15,437 nt of DNA from an uncultured Eubacteriales bacterium (lineage in GTDB: Bacteria; Bacillota; Clostridia; Lachnospirales; Bianqueaceae), in contig CACZPA010000124.1 of NCBI GenBank assembly GCA_902782895.1, positions 1 to 15,437 on the forward strand, read 5' to 3'. A program made the position numbers and the translations under genes. Under the pieces are notes generated by a model, which saw nothing but the letters and a program-made list of their open reading frames with translations, did not search any database and was not told the DNA's origin. Shown piece after piece: positions 1 through 6,762 of this stretch (the first letter of the stretch is position 1; each line of letters opens with the position of its first letter).

Positions 1-1538
1 AGTGCGCAGGGACGGCGGGAAATAATGACAGAAGGCTCGTTCGCGGCAAGCTCTTCCTTGATCGCCTTGTCGCACTGGTCGAGATCGTATGGATCCACGA
101 CACGGACGCGGTTGATTCCCATCGCGCGGCAGAGTGCTTCCAGATCGATCTTGCCGGCCGGATCGCCCTTGATGTTGTAGCCGGTCGTCGGATTCTGCTG
201 ATGGCCGGTCATGCCGGTGATCGAGTTATCCAGAATGATGACCGTAGAATTGGACATATTATAGGCGATATTCGCAAGCCCGGTCATGCCGGAGTGTACA
301 AATGTCGAATCGCCGATGACGGCAACGGTATGCTGCTCGCCGGCTTCGCCCATAATCTTGTTGAAGCCGTGGACGGAACTGATGGAGGCACCCATGCAGA
401 GGGTCGTATCCGCCGCGGAAAGCGGAGCGGTCGCGCCAAGCGTGTAGCAGCCGATGTCACCAAGGACCGTGCAGCGGTTTTTCTTGAGGACATAGTACAG
501 GCCGCGGTGCGGGCAGCCGGCGCACATGACGGGCGGCCGCGCGGGGATCGGATCCTCGATCGAGGGACCGACAGAAACGGTCTTGCCGAAAGCCTTGGCG
601 ATCAGGTTCTGAGAGAACTCGTCCACCATCGGAAGCAGATCCTTGCCGTGGACCTGAAGCCCAAGGGCCTTGCAGTGCTGCTCAAAGATCGGGTCCATTT
701 CCTCCACAACGGCAAGCTCTTTGACATTGGACGCGAAGTTGAGGATCAGCTTGTCCGGCAGAGGATTGCTCATGCCAAGCTTCAGAATCGAAACCGAGTC
801 GCCGAAGACTTCCTTCACATATTCATAAGAAGTGGAGGAGGTGATGATGCCAAGATCCGTCCCGCCCATCTCGACACGGTTGACCGGAGCCGTCTCCGCC
901 CATTCGGACAGATCGAGCGTACGCTGCTCAACCAGAGGATGGCGCTTCTTGGCCATGCCCGGCATCATGACGTACTTGGGGATATTTTTCTCGTAAGGCT
1001 TCTGCGGCGGAAGCTCGCGCTCGCCGGTCTCGACGACCGACTGGCAGTGCGAAACGCGCGTACACATACGGATCAGAACCGGTGTGTCAAAAGTCTCGGA
1101 GATCTCATAGGCGATCTTGACAAAAGCAAGCGTCTCCGCGGCGTCCGATGGCTCGAGCATCGGAATCTTGGACGCGATAGCGTGATGGCGGGAGTCCTGC
1201 TCATTCTGAGAAGAATGCATACCCGGATCATCGGCGACCGCGATCACGAGTCCGGCGTTGACACCGGTATAGGACATCGTATAGAGCGGATCAGCCGCGA
1301 CGTTAAGACCGACGTGTTTCATCGCACAGAAAGCGCGGCGTCCTGCCAGAGACGCGCCAAAGGCCGCCTCCAGAGCCACTTTCTCGTTGGGAGCCCATTC
1401 ACAGTAGATCTCATCGAACTTAACGGCTTCCTCCGTGATCTCCGTACTCGGAGTCCCGGGATAACTGGAGGCGAAACAGCATCCCGCTTCATACAGACCG
1501 CGCGCGAATGCCTTGTTGCCGAGCATCAATTCTTTCAC
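1..1538 (-). CDS. iorA: Indolepyruvate:ferredoxin oxidoreductase, alpha subunit (partial, C-terminus cut by window edge)
   Basis: IorA pairs with IorB to oxidise aryl-2-oxo acids (indolepyruvate and related transamination products) to aryl-acetyl-CoA, passing electrons to ferredoxin; it is a cytoplasmic, oxygen-sensitive enzyme of anaerobes. The 512 visible residues show the N-terminal pyrimidine domain (SYPGTPSTEI at 25-34, NEK at 51-53), a middle transketolase-C-like domain, MCAGCPHRG at 338-346, and the TPP-binding domain with GDS at 409-411 leading to LDNSITGMTGHQ at 436-446. The family is about 600 residues, so only the C-terminal ferredoxin-like 4Fe-4S domain should lie beyond base 1. 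The GTG start at 1536-1538 is chosen because AGGAG (1547-1551) sits 8 bases upstream; the ATG just before it (1542-1544) runs straight into a stop. It is divergent from the acyl-CoA ligase gene. iorB would be expected beyond the left edge. Confidence 0.93.
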   Translation of the reverse strand, partial: MKELMLGNKAFARGLYEAGCCFASSYPGTPSTEITEEAVKFDEIYCEWAPNEKVALEAAFGASLAGRRAFCAMKHVGLNVAADPLYTMSYTGVNAGLVIAVADDPGMHSSQNEQDSRHHAIASKIPMLEPSDAAETLAFVKIAYEISETFDTPVLIRMCTRVSHCQSVVETGERELPPQKPYEKNIPKYVMMPGMAKKRHPLVEQRTLDLSEWAETAPVNRVEMGGTDLGIITSSTSYEYVKEVFGDSVSILKLGMSNPLPDKLILNFASNVKELAVVEEMDPIFEQHCKALGLQVHGKDLLPMVDEFSQNLIAKAFGKTVSVGPSIEDPIPARPPVMCAGCPHRGLYYVLKKNRCTVLGDIGCYTLGATAPLSAADTTLCMGASISSVHGFNKIMGEAGEQHTVAVIGDSTFVHSGMTGLANIAYNMSNSTVIILDNSITGMTGHQQNPTTGYNIKGDPAGKIDLEALCRAMGINRVRVVDPYDLDQCDKAIKEELAANEPSVIISRRPCA

Positions 1539-1561
1539 TTTGCCATCTCCTGTCTTTGTCG

Positions 1562-1581
1562 TGACATTTGTCTTGACATTT
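1562..1581. repeat. Direct repeat of TGACATTT, 12-bp period
   Basis: TGACATTT occurs at 1562-1569 and again at 1574-1581, separated by GTCT. The second copy overlaps the plus-strand -35 box. A 12-bp period is close to one helical turn, so this could be a regulator half-site pair, but it may also be a chance product of the AT-rich region. Confidence 0.35.
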
Positions 1582-1600
1582 TCAAAATATAGAGTATCAT
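1573..1600 (+). promoter_or_regulatory. Sigma-A type promoter for the acyl-CoA ligase gene
   Basis: A perfect -35 box TTGACA (1573-1578) is followed after 16 bases by TATCAT (1595-1600). Transcription should start near 1607, leaving a leader of about 80 nt before the ATG at 1689. The element points toward the iorA promoter, so the two predicted transcripts overlap by about 30 nt at their 5' ends. Confidence 0.6.
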
Positions 1601-1642
1601 AGAAAATGCTTGTACATATAAATATGAATTTGATATTTATTA

Positions 1643-1671
1643 ATTACATCACACTTCCGTATATTTGTCAA
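1643..1671 (-). promoter_or_regulatory. Sigma-A type promoter for iorA
   Basis: On the minus strand, a perfect -35 box TTGACA (1666-1671) is followed after exactly 17 bases by TGTAAT (1643-1648), one mismatch from TATAAT. Transcription should start near 1636, giving a leader of about 98 nt before the iorA GTG. The -35 box overlaps the ribosome binding site region of the divergent ligase gene. No leader structure such as a riboswitch or T-box was recognised. Assignment is by consensus match only. Confidence 0.6.
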
Positions 1672-1688
1672 GGGGAGGAAACAGAAAG

Positions 1689-3323
1689 ATGCCGATCACA
1701 GATCTTCTGGAGAGGAACAGTAAGTTATACGGAGACGAGGTCGCTCTGGTCGAGGTCAATCCCGAGATCGAGGAGCCGCAGCGCGTCACGTGGAAAGAAT
1801 ACGAGCTGATTCAGCCTACGTCTTCCGCGCCGTACCGCAGAACCATCACCTGGTCCGTATTCGATGAGAAAGCAAACCGCTGCGCGAATCTGCTGATGAG
1901 CAAGGGTATCCGCAAGGGACAGAAGGCGGCGATCCTGATGATGAACTGCCTGGACTGGCTTCCGATCTATTTCGGAATCCTGAAGGCCGGCGCGATCGCG
2001 GTACCGCTGAACTTCCGTTATACCGCGGATGAGATCGATTACTGCGTAAAGCATGCCGATGTAGACGTGCTTTTCTTCGGACCCGAATTCATCGGGCGCG
2101 TGGAGACGATCGCCGAGGATCTCGGCAGGGAGAGACTCCTAATGTATGTCGGAGATTCCTGCCCGTATTTCGCGGAGGATTACCATCTCAGTGCTTCCAA
2201 CTGCTCGAGTACGGCGCCCAAGGTCCTGATCGAGGACGATGATTACGCGGCGATTTACTATTCCTCCGGAACGACCGGACTTCCCAAGGCGATTTTGCAT
2301 AAACATACCGCATTAATGCAATCTGCGCACATGGAGGCCATGCACCACGAGACGAAAAAATCGGACGTTTTCCTCTGCATTCCGCCTCTGTATCATACCG
2401 GAGCCAAGATGCACTGGTTCGGTTCACTGTATACAGGCAGCCGTGCGGTGCTGCTGCGTGGGAATAAGCCTAAAGCGGTCTTTGACGCGATCTCCGGTGA
2501 GGGCTGCACGATCGTCTGGCTGCTCGTACCGTGGGCACAGGACATTCTGGCAGCGCTCGACAGCGGTGAGATTCATATTGAGGATTATCAGCTGAAGCAG
2601 TGGAGACTGATGCATATGGGCGCGCAGCCGATACCGCCGAGTCTGATCCGCCACTGGATGGAATATTTCCCGAATCATCAATATGATACGAACTACGGCC
2701 TGTCCGAATCTACCGGCCCGGGATGCGTGCATCTGGGTATGGAAAACGTGAATAAAGTCGGCGCGATCGGCATTCCGGGCTATGGCTGGAAATGCAAGAT
2801 CGTTGACGAGAACGGAAATACCGTTCCCCAGGGAGAGGTCGGCGAGCTCTGCGTACAAGGCCCCGGCGTCATGGTCGAATACTACAAGGATCCGGAAGCG
2901 ACAGCGGAGGTGCTGCATGACGGATGGCTTTTCACCGGCGACATGGCCAGACAGGATGAGGATGGATTCTACTATCTGGTCGACCGTAAGAAGGACGTTA
3001 TCATTACCGGAGGAGAGAATCTGTATCCCGTCCAGATTGAATCTTATCTGGCCGCGCATCCCAAGATCCATGACGTTGCCGTTATCGGCACGCCGGATAA
3101 GCGCCTGGGAGAGATCGCGACGGCCATTATCCAGCTGAAGAGCGGCGAGACCTGTACAGAGGAAGAGATCAACAGTTTCTGCCTCGATCTGCCGCGCTAC
3201 AAACGGCCGCGCAAGATCATTTTCGGAGAAGTGCCGCGCAACGCGACAGGCAAGATCGAGAAGCCGAAGCTCCGCGATCTCTACGCTGGAGCGCGTCTTG
3301 TCGAGCAGGAGAGCAAAAGCTGA
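1689..3323 (+). CDS. AMP-forming acyl-CoA ligase (ANL superfamily)
   Basis: This is a cytoplasmic acyl- or aryl-CoA synthetase that adenylates a carboxylic acid with ATP and then transfers it to CoA. The 544 residues show the full set of family motifs: the phosphate loop YYSSGTTGLPKA at 190-201, NYGLSEST at 335-342, GWLFTGD at 412-418, the hinge region DRKKDVIITGGENLYP at 432-447, and the C-terminal catalytic lysine in NATGKIEK (K522). Length fits the fatty-acyl/medium-chain CoA ligase group rather than the shorter PaaK-type phenylacetate ligases. The ATG at 1689 is preferred over an upstream in-frame TTG at 1665 because AGGGGAGG (1671-1678) lies 10 bases before the ATG and would fall inside the longer reading frame. 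It is divergent from iorA, so an aryl- or branched-acid substrate from amino acid fermentation is plausible, but the substrate cannot be read from sequence. Confidence 0.9.
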   Translation: MPITDLLERNSKLYGDEVALVEVNPEIEEPQRVTWKEYELIQPTSSAPYRRTITWSVFDEKANRCANLLMSKGIRKGQKAAILMMNCLDWLPIYFGILKAGAIAVPLNFRYTADEIDYCVKHADVDVLFFGPEFIGRVETIAEDLGRERLLMYVGDSCPYFAEDYHLSASNCSSTAPKVLIEDDDYAAIYYSSGTTGLPKAILHKHTALMQSAHMEAMHHETKKSDVFLCIPPLYHTGAKMHWFGSLYTGSRAVLLRGNKPKAVFDAISGEGCTIVWLLVPWAQDILAALDSGEIHIEDYQLKQWRLMHMGAQPIPPSLIRHWMEYFPNHQYDTNYGLSESTGPGCVHLGMENVNKVGAIGIPGYGWKCKIVDENGNTVPQGEVGELCVQGPGVMVEYYKDPEATAEVLHDGWLFTGDMARQDEDGFYYLVDRKKDVIITGGENLYPVQIESYLAAHPKIHDVAVIGTPDKRLGEIATAIIQLKSGETCTEEEINSFCLDLPRYKRPRKIIFGEVPRNATGKIEKPKLRDLYAGARLVEQESKS

Positions 3324-3340
3324 TTATACAACCGATTCAG

Positions 3341-3369
3341 AGGCCCGCTTCTACGGAGGCGGGCCTTTT
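3341..3369 (+). terminator. Intrinsic terminator with CTACGG tetraloop
   Basis: AGGCCCGC (3341-3348) pairs with GCGGGCCT (3359-3366). The stem extends inward by TTC/GAG (one G-T wobble) to close on a TACG loop, making an 11-bp hairpin capped by C(UACG)G, a member of the very stable UNCG tetraloop class. A run of T (3366-3369) follows directly. It lies 17 bases after the ligase stop codon and separates this transcript from the downstream operon. The T run is only on the plus side, so it acts in one direction. Confidence 0.85.
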
Positions 3370-3432
3370 CCGTGAAGGCAGAGATAGGCGCGGAAGCGGT
3401 GCGGCAGGGCTGTTTTTTGCCGAGAAAAAGGG

Positions 3433-3461
3433 TTGTAAAACACGATCGCTTGTGGTATAGT
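3433..3461 (+). promoter_or_regulatory. Promoter of the cdaA-containing operon
   Basis: TTGTAA (3433-3438) is followed by a 17-base spacer and TATAGT (3456-3461). A TG dinucleotide at 3453-3454 forms an extended -10 element. Transcription would start near 3468, about 37-73 nt before the possible starts of the first gene. It is the only good promoter found between the terminator and the end of the window, so it may drive all the following genes. Confidence 0.65.
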
Positions 3462-3504
3462 AGACAGCGAAGGATTTTTGCTCTATCAATCTTGAGATTA
3501 GGAT

Positions 3505-3900
3505 GTGAATGGATTGCTGAATGAGAGAAAAGTCCGGGTCATGACTCAGGCGGCTCTGTATGAGAGCAGCTACCAGTACAGGAAGGATTACTTCATCCGC
3601 AGGTACTATCTCCCGGATTATATCGCGATAAATCGTTTTGTGACCAAGATCTGGCTGACCATTTTCTATATTATCGCAGTAGGCGCTTATGTCTTCCAGC
3701 TGGTCTATGTACAGTCTGTCGATTTGCTGCATTTTGATTATCAGGGCTTCGCGGTCAAGGTGGTACTGATCTATCTGATCGCGAGCATATTGGTATCGAT
3801 CCTGACCTCCGCGTACTACGGCAGCCGCTATGCCAAGGCAGAGCGGCGCGTCCACAAGTATTTCCGGTATCTGGACGAGATCGATACGTATCAGAAGTAA
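3505..3900 (+). CDS. Small two-helix membrane protein, unknown function
   Basis: I do not recognise this 131-residue protein. It has a Tyr/Arg-rich N-terminal region (YESSYQYRKDYFIRRYY at about 20-36), two hydrophobic segments likely to span the membrane (about 47-69 and 83-104), and a basic then acidic C-terminal end. No enzyme motif is visible. The start is uncertain: the GTG at 3505 gives the longest frame but has only TTAGGA very close upstream, while the ATG at 3541 (119 residues) has only a weak GAGAG at 13 bases. It is first in the operon, 33 bases ahead of another membrane protein and upstream of cdaA, so a role at the membrane near the c-di-AMP genes is a guess from context. Confidence 0.7.
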   Translation: MNGLLNERKVRVMTQAALYESSYQYRKDYFIRRYYLPDYIAINRFVTKIWLTIFYIIAVGAYVFQLVYVQSVDLLHFDYQGFAVKVVLIYLIASILVSILTSAYYGSRYAKAERRVHKYFRYLDEIDTYQK

Positions 3901-3933
3901 GAAGCATACTACGAATAATAAGAGGTATTATCT

Positions 3934-5796
3934 ATGAAAATACTCTATCAGATTCGGGCCTGGATCTGCCGTGCTTTCATGCAGCTGGAGCTTCCGATCA
4001 AAATCATTGCCAAATTCGGCGCCGTATTTCTGATTCTGGAGAGGATCAGCGCGTGGGACGGATTCCAGTCCGGTCTGCCTTTTAATTCCGCGGCTGTGCA
4101 TATGATCCTGGCATTGCTGTGCGTACTGCTTCCGATGCGGTTCGCAACGTTTTTCGCAATCATTATCATTATCTACAATATCTATCAGGCGTCCTTCTGG
4201 GGCGCGATCATCGCAGCGGTCCTGCTGGTCGTTCTGTATATTCTGATCTCGCGGCTCGCGCCGGACGAGACGGTTCTGATGATCCTGATGCCGCTTCTGC
4301 TGAAGACCAATATTCTGATCGTTCCGCTGTTTGCCGGAGCTTTCATGGGCGTCTTCTCCATCATTCCAATCGTCGGAGGCATCGTTCTGTGGGGATTTAT
4401 GCGGATTCTGCCGGTATTCCTCAAATTTGACGCGGGTGCCATCGATGAGCTGCCGGAGCTGATGACCGAGACGTTCAGTTATATCGGAGACCAGTTTATC
4501 AAGAATAAAGAGCTGCTTTTCCTGATGATCCTCTGCGCGGGCATCGTCGTCGTGGTATGGCTGCTCAATAAAGTGAATTTCAACTATATGCGGTATCTGG
4601 CGGTAATCGCCGGAGCGGCTGTAGGTTTTGTATGCCTGGTCGTCGGACGTACGACAGGCATGGTGGATATCTCCGTTGTCGACACGGTCAAGATGCCGGT
4701 GCTGGCGGCGCTTGTCATGATCTTTGTCGAATTCTTCCACATCGCGCTCAATTATAAGATGTCGCGGCGGCTTGAATTCGCGGATGACGAGTATTATTAC
4801 TATGTCAAAGCGATTCCCAAGATCCTGGCGCTTTCCAGAAAAACAGAGATCAAGACGATTACGGACAGCCGGACGCAGATGCTTCCGAGCAGCGAGGCGA
4901 TCCATGCTGAGACGGTCAAGTCCGATGAGAGCATAAAAGAAACGGCCCGCGAGGTGGTGCGCGGATCTTCCGCAAAGCAGGCACCGGCCGCGCAGAGCGC
5001 AAAACCTGCGGCAAAACCGGCCGCGGAGCCAATCCGTGAGGAGAAGCCGGTGGAGAAGCCGAGGTTTATCAGAGAGCCCGAGACTGTTGCCGCGCAGGCT
5101 GAGACAGAAGCTGCGGAGCAGGTCAAGGAGCAGACTGCAGAGCAGGCCAAAGAGCAGAAGCCCGCACTGGATCTTACCGGAGTGAAAACCTTCTTCGCAG
5201 GGCTCGGTTCCAAGGCAAAGAAGGGTTTTGAGAGTGCAAAGGGATTTGTGACGGATAAGGTCGCGGAGATCCGCAAGCCCAAGGACGAAGCAGGTGCTGC
5301 AGCGAATGAATACGCCGCGGCAGACGCGGAAGCCACAACTGACGCGAAGACAACGGCAGATGCGGATGCTACGGCAGACACGGACGCCGTGAAGCCGGAG
5401 AGCAGCGATTACCCGGCAGCGTCCGGAGAAGTCGAGAATCCTCTGGACCCGGACGATATCTTTGGATCCTTATTTGACGATGAAGAAGAGCCCCAGACGG
5501 CTTCCGGAGCCGATCCGGAGGCAGCGGAAGAGGCCGGTATTCCGGAAGAGGCGGACGAATCCACTGAGGGTGAGGCTGACGTGACCGGGACGCAGGCAGA
5601 AGAGACAGCTGCAGAAGGTGACGGGAGCGCCGCTGAGGAAAGACGGCAGGAGCAGTCCCTTTCCGATATGATTCCGGAAGAGATCCGTTCCGGAGAGTCG
5701 ATCGATGCTTTGAAGAAGGATACGGGCTGGACGGACGAGACTATCCGCCTGTTCTTCGACGGACTGGATGACGATAACGGCAAGTCCGGCAAGTGA
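3934..5796 (+). CDS. Multi-pass membrane protein with long disordered acidic tail, unknown function
   Basis: I do not recognise a named family for this 620-residue protein. Residues 1 to about 275 hold seven or eight hydrophobic segments (roughly 52-69, 70-86, 89-106, 116-138, 141-163, 193-212, 218-238, 253-272). A conserved-looking juxtamembrane stretch follows (DDEYYYYVKAIPKI at 284-297). Residues about 310-570 are low-complexity, rich in Ala, Glu, Lys and Asp, with an 8-residue tandem repeat and an amphipathic, phasin-like piece near 411-446. The last 45 residues return to ordered-looking sequence (SDMIPEEIRSGESIDALKK from 577, then GWTDETIRLFFDGLDDD). AGAGG at 3921-3925 lies 8 bases before the ATG. 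It sits directly upstream of cdaA. It could be a scaffold or transport-related protein; neither can be shown from sequence. Confidence 0.85.
   Translation: MKILYQIRAWICRAFMQLELPIKIIAKFGAVFLILERISAWDGFQSGLPFNSAAVHMILALLCVLLPMRFATFFAIIIIIYNIYQASFWGAIIAAVLLVVLYILISRLAPDETVLMILMPLLLKTNILIVPLFAGAFMGVFSIIPIVGGIVLWGFMRILPVFLKFDAGAIDELPELMTETFSYIGDQFIKNKELLFLMILCAGIVVVVWLLNKVNFNYMRYLAVIAGAAVGFVCLVVGRTTGMVDISVVDTVKMPVLAALVMIFVEFFHIALNYKMSRRLEFADDEYYYYVKAIPKILALSRKTEIKTITDSRTQMLPSSEAIHAETVKSDESIKETAREVVRGSSAKQAPAAQSAKPAAKPAAEPIREEKPVEKPRFIREPETVAAQAETEAAEQVKEQTAEQAKEQKPALDLTGVKTFFAGLGSKAKKGFESAKGFVTDKVAEIRKPKDEAGAAANEYAAADAEATTDAKTTADADATADTDAVKPESSDYPAASGEVENPLDPDDIFGSLFDDEEEPQTASGADPEAAEEAGIPEEADESTEGEADVTGTQAEETAAEGDGSAAEERRQEQSLSDMIPEEIRSGESIDALKKDTGWTDETIRLFFDGLDDDNGKSGK
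5113..5160 (+). repeat. 24-bp tandem repeat within the disordered tail
   Basis: Two adjacent 24-bp units encode AEQVKEQT and AEQAKEQK. The copies differ mainly by silent or conservative changes. A looser Ala-Asp-Thr repeat continues at about 5320-5390. Both lie in the low-complexity tail of the membrane protein gene and are places where copy number could vary between strains. Confidence 0.7.
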
Positions 5797-5895
5797 TTTC
5801 GGCGGCGGAGCGTAAAGCCGCAGAGTATAAGCAACACCTGATACAGTTATTACGGAGCAGAAAATACAGATTCTGAAAAGAAAGAGGTGTGGAGG

Positions 5896-6762
5896 ATGAG
5901 TATCCTGGAGCGATTGTTGGATTGGCTGCGATCAGCGAGCGGGATTACTTTCTGGCCGCACCTCAAATTTATTGACTGCCTGGATATCGCGCTGGTCGCT
6001 TTCCTGATCTATCGTGTCCTCAGCTGGCTGCGCACGACAAGAGCGTGGACGCTCTTGAGAGGACTTTTGCTGCTTGTATTTATCGCGCTGGTTTCCAATT
6101 TCCTGCAGCTCAACGTGACATCGTGGCTGCTGCAGAATACCATGGTATACGGAGTGCTCGCGATCGTTATCGTTTTCCAGCCGGAGATCCGACGCGCGCT
6201 GGAGGGACTCGGCCACGGCCGCCTGTTCAACCTGATCTCGTCGGATTCCAAGGAGAAGATCTCACAGAAAACCATCAGTGAGATCGTGGATGCTCTGGAG
6301 AAAATGGCAGAGGTCAAGACCGGAGCACTTATTGTCGTCGAGCAGGAAGTCCCATTGGGCGATTATGAACAGACCGGAATCCCGGTCGACGCCGTCGTAA
6401 CCTCGCAGCTTCTGATCAATATTTTTGAGAAAAACACGCCGCTGCACGATGGAGCGGTGATTATCAGCAATAACCGGGTGACGTACGCGACCTGCTATCT
6501 GCCGCTGTCAGAGGATCTGACCATCAGTAAGGAGATGGGGACCCGCCACAGAGCAGCGCTTGGACTCAGCGAGGTGTCGGACGCCAGAGTTTTTGTGGTT
6601 TCTGAAGAGACCGGAACCATTTCCATGGCCTTTAAGGGATCGATCAGCAGAGAGATCGACCGTTCCTTCATACAGAACCAGTTCCAGGAGCGCGTTTCCG
6701 CCAGTCATCCGGCGTGGCAGAGATGGATGGAGAAGCGGAACGGAAAGGAGGAAAAGTCTTGA
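5896..6762 (+). CDS. cdaA: Diadenylate cyclase CdaA (c-di-AMP synthase)
   Basis: CdaA joins two ATP molecules into cyclic di-AMP, the second messenger that controls potassium and osmolyte balance and cell wall state in Firmicutes. The 288 residues show about three N-terminal membrane segments (about 27-45, 53-71, 82-94) followed by a short coiled linker and the DAC domain. The catalytic motifs are intact: LHDGAVII with DGA at 185-187 and GTRHRAA with RHR at 217-219. Length matches the family (about 270-290). The ATG at 5896 is chosen because AAAGAGG (5881-5887) lies 8 bases upstream; the GTG at 5887 would overlap this site. The 99-base gap before it has only weak hairpins and no clear promoter, so it is probably read from upstream. 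Its stop overlaps the cdaR start. Confidence 0.96.
   Translation: MSILERLLDWLRSASGITFWPHLKFIDCLDIALVAFLIYRVLSWLRTTRAWTLLRGLLLLVFIALVSNFLQLNVTSWLLQNTMVYGVLAIVIVFQPEIRRALEGLGHGRLFNLISSDSKEKISQKTISEIVDALEKMAEVKTGALIVVEQEVPLGDYEQTGIPVDAVVTSQLLINIFEKNTPLHDGAVIISNNRVTYATCYLPLSEDLTISKEMGTRHRAALGLSEVSDARVFVVSEETGTISMAFKGSISREIDRSFIQNQFQERVSASHPAWQRWMEKRNGKEEKS

Noticed and set aside
201..1592. Long plus-strand open frame opposite iorA
   Set aside because: The minus strand encodes a clear IorA with all family motifs; the plus frame has no recognisable domain and arises from codon bias.
1606..1809. Possible small leader gene ahead of the ligase
   Set aside because: It overlaps the ligase start in another frame, has no good ribosome binding site, and its second half simply reads the ligase gene out of frame.
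3928..4905. Long minus-strand open frame opposite the multi-pass membrane protein gene
   Set aside because: Its translation is rich in His, Arg, Asp and Gln with no domain, typical of an antisense shadow; the plus frame has clear membrane segments and a ribosome binding site.
4800..5381. Ala/Ser-rich minus-strand frame
   Set aside because: It is the antisense image of the low-complexity acidic tail and has no independent support.
5797..5895. Terminator or promoter between the membrane protein gene and cdaA
   Set aside because: Only weak 4-5 bp stems without a T run and no paired -35/-10 boxes are visible.
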